Assembly: GCF_000293805.1 (NCBI RefSeq)
Contig: NZ_AMBZ01000001.1
Location: forward strand, 1,020,001-1,084,000
Direction of reading: 5' to 3'
From: Paenibacillus alvei DSM 29
Lineage (GTDB): Bacteria; Bacillota; Bacilli; Paenibacillales; Paenibacillaceae
Length of the DNA stretch: 64,000 bases
Made by a program: the position numbers and the translations under genes. Below are positions 1 to 7,747 of the stretch, in pieces (within the stretch, counting starts at the first letter, position 1; every line of letters begins with the position of its first letter). Below the pieces are notes generated by a model that saw only the letters and a program-made list of their open reading frames with translations, had not been told where the DNA came from and searched no databases.

Positions 1-93
1 TGTTACTATTTGGCCGCTCCCATACAAAAATTGAAGCGAGGGTACGACGATTGCGCCGACACCAGAAAACCAATTCAAACTTTTTACTTCCAC
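1..93 (-). CDS. Phage holin, N-terminal fragment
   Basis: Only the first 31 codons are in the window; the gene continues past the left edge. It starts with GTG, chosen because an AGGAGG lies seven bases upstream, whereas the nearby ATG runs into a stop after four codons. The visible protein begins VEVKSLNWFSGVGAIV and enters a hydrophobic stretch, like the start of small holins of the phage_holin_4 / toxin-secretion type, which let the lysin through the membrane. It is the last gene of the late operon seen here and follows the XkdX-like gene, where lysis genes usually sit. Confidence 0.6.
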   Translation of the reverse strand, partial: MEVKSLNWFSGVGAIVVPSLQFLYGSGQIVT

Positions 94-142
94 TTCATTT
101 CCTCCTCGGATTAAAGTAGCCCTTGGAATCCCAAGGGCATAA

Positions 143-170
143 TAAAAGCGCCACCTATGCGGTAGCGCCT
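143..170 (-). terminator. Rho-independent terminator after xkdX-like gene
   Basis: On the minus strand the stem GCGCTACC/GGTGGCGC (one G-T wobble, loop GCATA) is followed by TTTTATT. It overlaps the stop of the XkdX-like gene and probably ends or attenuates the tail transcript before the lysis genes. A second perfect 7-bp hairpin (CCCTTGG/CCAAGGG) lies at 121-138 without a T-run. Confidence 0.6.
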
Positions 171-313
171 TATTTCTTAAAGTCTTTCCCCGTAATTTCT
201 TTGTACTGTTCTGGTGTAATTTCTCCGAACTGATTCGCATCTGTCTTTACGGCTGCACATAGTCCATCTGCATCTATCCATTTACAATCAAAAGCAAGCT
301 TCCAAAAACTCAT
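170..313 (-). CDS. xkdX: XkdX family tail protein
   Basis: A 47-residue protein, typical for the XkdX family, which follows tail-fibre genes in PBSX-like phages; its role is not established. It has the usual hydrophobic start (MSFWKLAFDCKWIDADGL), a middle with small residues, and the end QYKEITGKDFKK. Its ATG overlaps the stop of the preceding gene as ATGA, so it is probably translated by coupling. The gene lies between the fibre-associated protein and the holin. Confidence 0.8.
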   Translation of the reverse strand: MSFWKLAFDCKWIDADGLCAAVKTDANQFGEITPEQYKEITGKDFKK

Positions 314-861
314 GCTGTTTGTCCCCCTTTTAGCTGCATGATTTCGAGTTTGGCCTTTGTAAGCTCCCGGCCAAGCCCGTCGATAATGCTCTGCTGCTGG
401 ATATTCTTAATCTTCATCTGTGTGAATTCTTGGCCGAGTACATCGGTCTGTGAAGGCTGCGGTTTCGGCTTTAGTGCTTCGATTTCCTCGCCAGTCAATC
501 CATTCCGCCAAAAGCTTGAGCCATCAACACTCTTAGGCGGTTGCGGAGTTTGATCCTCACCTTCTGGATCGTGCAAAGCCATTGCGTTGAGGTATTTCGC
601 ATATGCTGCCTCGTACGCCTTCATAGCCTTACGATATCCGGTGACATCGAATATCGGCTCGTACAGTCCGTCAGGCAACGTAACGGCCACCGTATATCCG
701 ATTAGCACCGTTTCCGGCTCGTCAGACTCAGCTGCAGCCTGTGGCGTTTCATCCTCCGTTTTGACTGGTTCCAGCCTATCAAAAACGCCCGTCACGGAGT
801 CCGCAACGAGCGTTGGTTCGATGTATCGACCGTTAAGGTCAGTTATGATTGCTTCTTTCAC
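310..861 (-). CDS. Tail-fibre-associated phage protein
   Basis: A 183-residue protein directly downstream of the tail fibre gene, in the place held in PBSX-like phages by XkdW-type and fibre-assembly proteins. It opens with a short beta-rich part (around LNGRYIEPTLV and GYTVAVTLPDGLYEPIFD), has an acidic, Pro/Gln-rich middle and ends in a predicted coiled coil (about residues 140-180). No enzymatic motif is visible. The fibre gene ends 13 bases upstream of its start codon. A role in fibre attachment or assembly is inferred from position only. Confidence 0.65.
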   Translation of the reverse strand: MKEAIITDLNGRYIEPTLVADSVTGVFDRLEPVKTEDETPQAAAESDEPETVLIGYTVAVTLPDGLYEPIFDVTGYRKAMKAYEAAYAKYLNAMALHDPEGEDQTPQPPKSVDGSSFWRNGLTGEEIEALKPKPQPSQTDVLGQEFTQMKIKNIQQQSIIDGLGRELTKAKLEIMQLKGGQTA

Positions 862-873
862 TTTGCGTCCTCC

Positions 874-3447
874 TTATTGTTCTGCTTGGAAAATAGTCGA
901 AACGATTACCCAAAAGTTCCCGCCACCATCCATCGATACAACACCATTACGATTAATATCCAGACGATACGGAACTTGAACATCTCCGTCAAAAGACAAC
1001 GATGATTCCGATACTGGCGCGTTTGGTCGGTATCCTTTTGGCAGATTAAAAATTGCCTTGCCTACTACGCCAGAGGAAACCATCCCTCGGATGTGTACGA
1101 ATCCATTTGGATCTTTTGTATACTCGACCTTCCCTCCGCTAAAACCTTTCCAGTCGTTTAGCAGTGTAGAGGTAATCCACTGAGGCGCGTCCTTCTCCGC
1201 TTTCTTCGTCTCAACTACGCTCAACCGCCGCTCTGCATCACTTGCCCACGATACCATATCCGTTACCGTGCCGCGTAGATTCACCGCTATGCTACCGCTG
1301 ATTGGTGCTGTTAGCGTTGAGTCTAGCATCGTGTATGTGACGTGGTAGACTGCGTTTGGGTCGTAATCTGATGTCTTCGCGAATCCATACCCTAATGTTC
1401 CAACATACTCTGATTTCGGATTCCTGCGTTCAAGCGAATACGTAACATCTCTCATGTTGTTTCGGAACACAGATGACATAGAATCAACTCGATACTTTGT
1501 CGGGTTCGATAATGTATTTATAGAATATGTACCGTCACCGTTTGGATATGGATTCGTCTTCTCACGGATCACAATGCCTCTGCCGACTTCAACCATATTC
1601 CAGCCTTTTAAGAACGTCAGACCAGTTTCGTAATTCTTGACGGCCTCTACGGTTGGCTTAGCTTTTAGATATTGGAGACGGTATGGCTGCCATTGACTGT
1701 TGATTGGCGCTTGTGTCGTTGGTACAGTTGTATGCGTGCCATTACCATACGTCCCATCATCCTGCCTCATTACCCATGCTTTTGTTCCAGTTCCTCCGTT
1801 AAATGTTCCGCTTACATCCTTGCCCCACTCAAACATCTTCCAGCCGTTAAAATACGCCTTGATTTCGTCGGCTGTCGGCGTGTAGCTGTCGCCCCATCCG
1901 CTGTCAGTGTTGGATACCGTCAACTGAATCCTGTTAATATCAACGGCAAATTCATCTTTTCCCCAACCATTATTAGTCGAATTAAAAAGATTTAATTTAG
2001 TACCGTCGTATTTAATGAGTTCCCCAGACCAGTTAGTATTACTATCAGGATACGACGTCTTATTTTTCGCTATAGATACGACTTTAAAAGTATTATCTCC
2101 ATAAGAAACATGCTCCCACGGTAGCCATCCGTCCAACGTTATCTTTGCCCACTTTTCCAGCACATACGGTAATCCATCGTCACCCACGTAAAGCACGTCT
2201 GTATTCGTCCCGTCCACCGGATTAGCAGCAAGCTGGCATTCGGCTGCCCACATGCTTCGAGATTGCGGCGTAAATGGATGCGGTTTATCGCCGGGAACGA
2301 GCATCGGGTTTTTGAACGTATAGGATCCAGCTCCTTTCGGACCGTTACCTATGATTACATTTACGTATTTTGCATTTTTCTGCGTGGTAATGTGTAACTC
2401 CTTATCGACAACATACCCGGAGTTCTGAAGCAGGTTCCCGTCGATGTCCATGTCCTGTAAGGCAACCGCACCATCATGTTCAACCGTCAGCGTATATTGG
2501 GAGTTTGGCACGCACGGTACGCGGAATGACCACCCCATACTATCTGCTGTTGCATTTAATACCGCCTGATATGAACTCGATGGCGACTGACCTATACCGT
2601 GATACAGCGTTGCTTCCGTAAACGGAGGCAATAGGTTTCCACCCGTCGCGATAGCATACGGATTCGTGACGTTGGTCATGCTGTCTACGTATGGGTAGCG
2701 TGCTGCTACTTGTTCGGCTGACATGGCGTTTACTTTTACCAAATCTGACGAGGTGATTTCATAAACGCGTACTAACTCAAAGTTGCCACCTGAGATGTTT
2801 TTACTCCCACTTGGCGCGGTGATCGTTACCTTGATTGTCATACTCGTGGCGTTTTGGTCGCAAAGTAGCCCCTTAAAGATGGTTAACGTTTTTTGACGAT
2901 CGGTAAAGCTTCCGATTTCTTTAGCGGTAGTTCCCATTATCGCTTCTATTTTGATATACGCCGAGTCCCGATTATAGAGTTTCCCTACTACGAGATAAGC
3001 CTTCCCCCCAGTAACCTTAACTGGGTCGAAGCTGAACGATGCGGTAGTGCTAGTTTCTGTTGTTTCTAAATTTCGTTTCTTACCACCGGAGCTCCCGAGT
3101 AGGTTGATCAACGTGCGACCGCGAATCTCACCCACGCGAAACGGTACAGTATCCGGTGCATCTACTATTTGGATACCTGGTTGTAATTCGATTTCTCGCT
3201 GTTTCGATTCGATCACTGACGCGTCAAAATCTGCCTTCTTCACCGCGCCAATTTTATCAGCTGTTAAGTCTTTTTTTTCAGCTGCATTCTCTTGAAGTTC
3301 TTTCAGCGCCTCGTAAGTCGTGTTCATTTGCCAATTTAGCCAATCTGCGGGTGGTCTGTCTTCTACTTCCCATCCCTTCGCCCTCTTGGATTCTGGCGGT
3401 TGTATCCCTGTCGCTTTCCATTCTGGAAGTTGCTTTTCAAATCCCAT
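874..3447 (-). CDS. Tail fibre / receptor-binding protein
   Basis: At 857 residues this is the largest gene after the tape measure and lies directly below the baseplate genes, the usual place of the host-recognition fibre. The first 60 residues, rich in Trp and Pro (around PPADWLNWQMNTTYEAL), resemble the baseplate-attachment part of Firmicute phage fibres. The rest is beta-rich, with Gly/Asn/Thr-rich stretches and several 'GWNMVEVG'-like turns, consistent with a trimeric fibre and a knob at the C-terminus. AGGAGG lies ahead of the ATG. Receptor specificity cannot be read from sequence. Confidence 0.8.
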   Translation of the reverse strand: MGFEKQLPEWKATGIQPPESKRAKGWEVEDRPPADWLNWQMNTTYEALKELQENAAEKKDLTADKIGAVKKADFDASVIESKQREIELQPGIQIVDAPDTVPFRVGEIRGRTLINLLGSSGGKKRNLETTETSTTASFSFDPVKVTGGKAYLVVGKLYNRDSAYIKIEAIMGTTAKEIGSFTDRQKTLTIFKGLLCDQNATSMTIKVTITAPSGSKNISGGNFELVRVYEITSSDLVKVNAMSAEQVAARYPYVDSMTNVTNPYAIATGGNLLPPFTEATLYHGIGQSPSSSYQAVLNATADSMGWSFRVPCVPNSQYTLTVEHDGAVALQDMDIDGNLLQNSGYVVDKELHITTQKNAKYVNVIIGNGPKGAGSYTFKNPMLVPGDKPHPFTPQSRSMWAAECQLAANPVDGTNTDVLYVGDDGLPYVLEKWAKITLDGWLPWEHVSYGDNTFKVVSIAKNKTSYPDSNTNWSGELIKYDGTKLNLFNSTNNGWGKDEFAVDINRIQLTVSNTDSGWGDSYTPTADEIKAYFNGWKMFEWGKDVSGTFNGGTGTKAWVMRQDDGTYGNGTHTTVPTTQAPINSQWQPYRLQYLKAKPTVEAVKNYETGLTFLKGWNMVEVGRGIVIREKTNPYPNGDGTYSINTLSNPTKYRVDSMSSVFRNNMRDVTYSLERRNPKSEYVGTLGYGFAKTSDYDPNAVYHVTYTMLDSTLTAPISGSIAVNLRGTVTDMVSWASDAERRLSVVETKKAEKDAPQWITSTLLNDWKGFSGGKVEYTKDPNGFVHIRGMVSSGVVGKAIFNLPKGYRPNAPVSESSLSFDGDVQVPYRLDINRNGVVSMDGGGNFWVIVSTIFQAEQ

Positions 3448-3458
3448 GATGTCCCTCC

Positions 3459-4100
3459 TTAAATCGGCAACTCATAATCATTACCCGGCACAAATACCGT
3501 GCCAAGCTTGCCCCCAGTTGTCATTCCAATATCTGAGAGGCCGAATTTACTCTTTTCAACTTCTGAACGCCTAGAAGATAATAAAAATGTACCGGATAAA
3601 TCAATCTGCGACACTCGGACTCCCGCGGCTACTGTCTTCTGGATTACCTGCGCAAACTGATACGGAGACATTCCAACTTCATTTAGCCGCATTATCGGCA
3701 CACGTAGCAAGGAAAGAGCTGCTGGTTCGGGTTCGTTTTGATCGGTATACTTTTCCTCGATCCGTATTTCCTGATAGTCGCAATCAAGTGCTAGTGCTAA
3801 TACTTCTATAATTGTGTTAATGTCTGTTTTTGATAGGTTTCTGGCAACCTTTGATTTCAGCAAGATCCGATAAATTTCATCGGTAGAAGCCCCGCGAGGC
3901 TGCACTATGTTTTCCCCTATCTTATCTAATGTTGTACCTTGTGCCTTGTCCAAATCACGCCATTCATCCACTTTTACAAGAGTTTGTTCGACGTTTTGCA
4001 ATTGATAATGCAGGATGGAAACTAACTTTCCTAGATTGCTGTTGGGATCTTTGTTGTACACGTCCGTAAATCTTCTCAACATGTCCTTAAAACTAAACAT
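3459..4100 (-). CDS. YmfQ/DUF2313-type baseplate protein
   Basis: A 213-residue protein of the family that includes Mu gp48 and PBSX XkdU/YmfQ, a baseplate wedge component. Family-like features are the N-terminal helix (MFSFKDMLRRFTDVYNKDP), the DKIGENIVQPRGASTDE motif near residues 57-73 and the YRILLKSKVARNLSKTDI block after it. The start overlaps the end of the baseplate J gene by eight bases, as in related phages. It probably links the wedge to the fibre encoded next. Confidence 0.8.
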   Translation of the reverse strand: MFSFKDMLRRFTDVYNKDPNSNLGKLVSILHYQLQNVEQTLVKVDEWRDLDKAQGTTLDKIGENIVQPRGASTDEIYRILLKSKVARNLSKTDINTIIEVLALALDCDYQEIRIEEKYTDQNEPEPAALSLLRVPIMRLNEVGMSPYQFAQVIQKTVAAGVRVSQIDLSGTFLLSSRRSEVEKSKFGLSDIGMTTGGKLGTVFVPGNDYELPI

Positions 4101-5250
4101 GGGACACCTCTATATTGCTGTCTTTGATTCTCGCTACTTGATGAGCTGCTATATCAACGTTTTTTGCGTTGCCATTCAATAACAACTCAACATCATCAAC
4201 ACCTGGCACTTTGTATAACGCACTAATTAGTTTGTTATAGACCACATCCGCACCCATTGACAAGCCGTTATAATACTTGCCATCAAACTCTCCGCCGATG
4301 TATTGGACTATTTCATTCTTCACCCTCTCGATCCCATCTGCCGGAAATTCAAATGTTCGTTTAATCTTGACTTTCACATCCATAGGAACTTCTTCTGCGC
4401 GGCTAAATTTCACTTTATGAATGTAGCCAGCAACGTCAGTTACATCACGGATTATATCCCCGTGCGCTTCTATTCCCCCTGCCTTTGTTGCAAAGATGGT
4501 GTTCGCTATTTCCTGTTCGTCTCCGCCAAGCACATAGCACTGGAATGACTTACCCGGCCTACCTGCTACATCAGTTGTAAGTGAGCTATTTTCAATGACG
4601 GCGACTGCCCGGACGCTCGGGAGCCGTAACAAAGCTCCTCGCAAAGCATCGACCGATGCAGCACCTCCGCCAGCGACAGAAAGTTGGAATCGTGTGCGGA
4701 ACTCCGAATCCGTTTCCCTCTCTCGCCCGCCAGTGGTTGGACGCTCGTTTGTGATACTCTTAATATTTGTGTCGGGGTTCAGCAACATGATCACTGTTCC
4801 GGTCGCTACGTTCCAACCACTACCCGGCTCTTGCGCCATGATTTCTCCAACGCCCCGTCCTGTATCATCAAGCGTGATATCATCAGTGAGATTAAAATAT
4901 TTGCCCGATGTCGTCCCGAGCACTGTTCCTTCATAGATCGTATATCCAGGAGTGCCAGAAAACGATACCTCGCCATATGCGAATTGCTCCTGAAATCTCT
5001 TGATTCCTACTAACGGAGCAATTCTATCAAGCGATACGCCAGTGGCGGTGTCACGGTAACCGCTATAATAAACTTGTTCTGCCCCTTGCCAAACGTGGGA
5101 AAGGAAGAAGGCGAAAATTCGCAAGATCATCCCGAGCGGAGATAGTGCCGATGTATTCACCGTTTCCCCATATTTCGCCCTAGCCTGTTCCTCCATCTGC
5201 TCCAATAGATCGCTATATCGCATGCGTTTGAAACCTTTTTCATCAAGCAT
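4093..5250 (-). CDS. xkdT: Baseplate J / gp47 family protein
   Basis: A 385-residue protein with the hallmarks of baseplate J (Mu gp47, PBSX XkdT), which forms the wedge of the contractile baseplate. The N-terminus (SDLLEQMEEQARAKYGE) is followed by a beta-sandwich segment and by the diagnostic TTGGRERETDSEFRTRF block around residue 170. Length matches the family. It sits between DUF2634 and DUF2313 genes with overlaps on both sides, the standard order of a myovirus baseplate operon. Confidence 0.92.
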   Translation of the reverse strand: MLDEKGFKRMRYSDLLEQMEEQARAKYGETVNTSALSPLGMILRIFAFFLSHVWQGAEQVYYSGYRDTATGVSLDRIAPLVGIKRFQEQFAYGEVSFSGTPGYTIYEGTVLGTTSGKYFNLTDDITLDDTGRGVGEIMAQEPGSGWNVATGTVIMLLNPDTNIKSITNERPTTGGRERETDSEFRTRFQLSVAGGGAASVDALRGALLRLPSVRAVAVIENSSLTTDVAGRPGKSFQCYVLGGDEQEIANTIFATKAGGIEAHGDIIRDVTDVAGYIHKVKFSRAEEVPMDVKVKIKRTFEFPADGIERVKNEIVQYIGGEFDGKYYNGLSMGADVVYNKLISALYKVPGVDDVELLLNGNAKNVDIAAHQVARIKDSNIEVSHV

Positions 5251-5602
5251 CTAATATCACCTCGCTTTCAATTTTTTCTCCATCTGTCGCAGTCGCAGAG
5301 AAGGATATATAGAGCATACGGTTTGCACGGTCAAATCTAATTTCGATGTTATCGACTTTCTGTATTTGTTCCACCTGCTCAAGAGCGGCGTACACAGCCG
5401 CGCGAATGGCCTCCTCGTTCGGTTGCTTCTGCAACAGAACATCATAATCCGTACCCGCTTCCGGATCTAAAAACCACTCATTCAGATTCGTGCCCAAAAC
5501 GATACGGACTTGCTGAACAACTTCATCCTTCCCGGATACCATTTGCATATCATCATTGACGATCACAATGTCGCCTGTTTCGTCTAACTTGAAGTTGTTC
5601 AC
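5243..5602 (-). CDS. xkdS: DUF2634 baseplate protein (XkdS-like)
   Basis: A 119-residue protein of the gp25/lysozyme-like baseplate class without catalytic residues. The EWFLDPEAGTDYDVLLQK motif and the following helix (NEEAIRAAVYAALEQVEQI) are typical of DUF2634 proteins, which bind baseplate J in the wedge. GTG start; it overlaps both neighbours by a few bases. Confidence 0.85.
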   Translation of the reverse strand: MNNFKLDETGDIVIVNDDMQMVSGKDEVVQQVRIVLGTNLNEWFLDPEAGTDYDVLLQKQPNEEAIRAAVYAALEQVEQIQKVDNIEIRFDRANRMLYISFSATATDGEKIESEVILDA

Positions 5603-5976
5603 GATATCACCCCGACCACGACCGCATCCGTTAAGCTATGTCTCCGGCGCGAGTCAGGAAACGCTATGCTACCGGATAAGCTCTGATCCATAGCTCGCTC
5701 CACGCATACGAGTAGAACCACATCGCCTTGCTTTAAAACAGGTATGCACTCCCTTTCGGCTCCATCTATTTCATAACGTTGGAACATTACTGGCACATCA
5801 GTCAGAACCGCGTGTGGTGACGGCTGCTTTCCCATCATCTTTTGCATGATAAGCGGCTGAATAGTTGCCCGTCTCCGCACCCTGTCGTATGCCTCCACTT
5901 TCCCAATAGTGGACGTGTGGAGCTGCCGTAGTGCATTTTCAAGCCACCCATTCAAGCTTTCATCTAGCTTCGCCAT
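5599..5976 (-). CDS. xkdR: DUF2577 baseplate protein (XkdR-like)
   Basis: A 125-residue protein whose second half (VYDRVRR to IQPL, then a Lys/Gly OB-like stretch with the block ECIPVLKQGDVVLLVCVE) matches the OB-fold spike-hub proteins of the DUF2577/XkdR family. The ATG is preceded by GGAGG. It lies between the hub gene and the DUF2634 gene as in PBSX. It probably forms part of the central spike or hub. Confidence 0.8.
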   Translation of the reverse strand: MAKLDESLNGWLENALRQLHTSTIGKVEAYDRVRRRATIQPLIMQKMMGKQPSPHAVLTDVPVMFQRYEIDGAERECIPVLKQGDVVLLVCVERAMDQSLSGSIAFPDSRRRHSLTDAVVVGVIS

Positions 5977-6765
5977 TTAGAACACCGCCTCCACTTCTGT
6001 TGTGAAGTCACTTCCAGTGTAAGAGTGTCGTCCGCTTCGGACTCGCATTGAAGCCTCGACAACACGGCTTTCTATTGTAATCAAGCTTCCGGTGGTCAAC
6101 CGATGGTTTAACAGACATCGAGCTTGGAATCCTGCCCCGCCATCATCTGAAAAGAAGGTGGGAGTGCCTAGCAGCCCTGTTTTCGGAGAAAGAACAAAAT
6201 TTGTCACATCTCCTTGTGATAGTGGACGAATATACAAGCGACCTTTCAAAATATAGAATGACGTTTGACAGTCCGCCGCTATCCTTTTGATAGCTTCAAT
6301 AACAGAACCTTCAACCGTCATTCCCTCGCTGTATGTGACATCCTTTACTAAATTCATTGCTGCAGCAGACAACTTGCCTCGCTTCATCAAGTCTTTGATA
6401 ATGGTGGATGCTTTTGTGTTTTTGGCATAGGAGATACTGGGCACTGTCCGTTCATCTAAAGGCTCTGAATCTAATACAGTGAACGAAGTTACTTTATCGG
6501 GACCATCCCACCGCGTTTCATAAAACGCTATGAACCCGGATAGGATTGTTCCTACATCCCCTTTATATCCTGCATTCAGCACAACTTTTGAGTAATGGGC
6601 GATGTTGTTTATCGTGTTATCGCTCAGATTGTAAATATCAACCCGCGCCTCATTTGGATCTGGCGAGTCTGAAAATGGAACATCAAAATGAATTTCAAGA
6701 TCTGGTGTCTTTAATGTTTTCCCGCCTACTATTAGCTCAACAACACGGCCATATGATTCACTCAT
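5977..6765 (-). CDS. xkdQ: XkdQ-like baseplate hub protein
   Basis: A protein of about 262 residues related to XkdQ/YqbQ, the Gram-positive counterpart of the T4 gp27 / phage late control D hub. The start MSESYGRVVELIVGG is preferred over an upstream ATG because it overlaps the previous stop and has a GGGGGAAGAAG Shine-Dalgarno run. Internal features are a beta-rich N-terminus with 'DVPFSDSPDPNEARVDIYNL' and a central 'GSVIEAIKRIAADCQTSFYI' helix-strand unit. It carries the spike at the tube tip. Confidence 0.8.
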   Translation of the reverse strand: MSESYGRVVELIVGGKTLKTPDLEIHFDVPFSDSPDPNEARVDIYNLSDNTINNIAHYSKVVLNAGYKGDVGTILSGFIAFYETRWDGPDKVTSFTVLDSEPLDERTVPSISYAKNTKASTIIKDLMKRGKLSAAAMNLVKDVTYSEGMTVEGSVIEAIKRIAADCQTSFYILKGRLYIRPLSQGDVTNFVLSPKTGLLGTPTFFSDDGGAGFQARCLLNHRLTTGSLITIESRVVEASMRVRSGRHSYTGSDFTTEVEAVF

Positions 6766-7084
6766 CTTCTTCCCCCTCTCCTTCTCCATATGCAAGGAAC
6801 ACAGTTTCTCCGAAGTTGTCCCATGTCACGGCCGTTTCCTTGCCAGCTTCATCAAACGGAACGATCAAAGGGACAGGGAAACGATGATCTTCAATTCCAG
6901 TGAAGACAGGAACACCATATACGAGCTTCGCACCCTGAACTAAAACATCATCGTCTTTGATAAGATCAATTGTGAAAAAATCAAAACGCTCGTTGTAGTT
7001 AACTTCGAATGAGAAGAGATCTACGCCGAGCGCTATGTCAAATTGATAAGGTATGTTCTCTTTTTCAATCGGGATGAACTCCAT
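6758..7084 (-). CDS. DUF6983-type baseplate plug protein
   Basis: A 108-residue protein with the opening MEFIPIEKENIPYQFDIALG, typical of small baseplate plug proteins of the DUF6983 / cyanophage plug type. Its acidic tail (EGEGEEDE) is encoded by the bases that also carry the Shine-Dalgarno and start of the hub gene. It is placed between the LysM protein and the hub, where the plug sits in myoviruses. A strong GGAGG precedes the ATG. Confidence 0.7.
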   Translation of the reverse strand: MEFIPIEKENIPYQFDIALGVDLFSFEVNYNERFDFFTIDLIKDDDVLVQGAKLVYGVPVFTGIEDHRFPVPLIVPFDEAGKETAVTWDNFGETVFLAYGEGEGEEDE

Positions 7085-7092
7085 AACGCCTC

Positions 7093-7740
7093 CTATCCGA
7101 CTATGACAACCATACCTGGTTTAAGTCTCGTTCCTTTTGGTATCTGTGGATTCCATGAGCGTAATGTTTTCAAGGGAACTTTGTACGTATAAGCAAGCGC
7201 CTCCCATGTTTGATTGTCCCTTACAGTGTGCTTCTTGCCTGTTGGTCCTTTATTTTTTGATTTCCCCTTGGCTCCAGTCGACTTCCCTTTTCCTTTGCTC
7301 TGGTTCTTGCTCTTTTTTGTTGTCTTGGTTTGCTTGCGGCCTGACTTATTCAAAACCTTTACAATCGTTTGCGTCTTTGTGGGGAGCTTCTTCGAAAACA
7401 ACGGTTTTACTTTTTTGATCTCCTGCAACTGCATTGTAAATCCCATGCCGGCTGCATTTGTATATTCGTGCGTGCTCTCGAAGGAGACGATAACACAGTT
7501 TACAAAGGAGTTACGGCCAATATACTTGACTGTAGCCCCTGCATTCATTTTTGCAAGCAACTCATTTCGTATTTTGGACGCGTCATTTATAAGTAGCCCG
7601 GTAATGTTCAATGTGATCAATTGCGGTTCTACGTGATCCGTAATTGCCGCCCCGCCCTCGATAGGGTATGTAGATACCCTAACCGAGTATGACGGCTTCT
7701 CGCTCGTCACATGGATGCTAATGCCGTCGATAGTCGCCAT
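7093..7740 (-). CDS. xkdP: LysM-domain baseplate protein (XkdP-like)
   Basis: A 215-residue protein with two parts. Residues 1-120 form a beta-rich domain with the TYPIEGGAAITDHV motif seen in XkdP and Dit-like proteins. After a Lys/Ser/Gly-rich linker (about 120-165) comes a LysM domain ending in GTRLKPGMVVIVG, with HTVRDNQTWEALAYTYKVPL at its start. LysM domains bind peptidoglycan; here it may also fasten the hub to the tube. It follows the tape measure and precedes the hub genes, as in PBSX. Confidence 0.85.
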   Translation of the reverse strand: MATIDGISIHVTSEKPSYSVRVSTYPIEGGAAITDHVEPQLITLNITGLLINDASKIRNELLAKMNAGATVKYIGRNSFVNCVIVSFESTHEYTNAAGMGFTMQLQEIKKVKPLFSKKLPTKTQTIVKVLNKSGRKQTKTTKKSKNQSKGKGKSTGAKGKSKNKGPTGKKHTVRDNQTWEALAYTYKVPLKTLRSWNPQIPKGTRLKPGMVVIVG

Positions 7741-7747
7741 GTATCTA

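Noticed and set aside
121-138. CCCTTGG/CCAAGGG hairpin as an additional terminator
   Set aside because: The stem is perfect but no T-run follows on either strand; the neighbouring hairpin at 143-170 explains termination.
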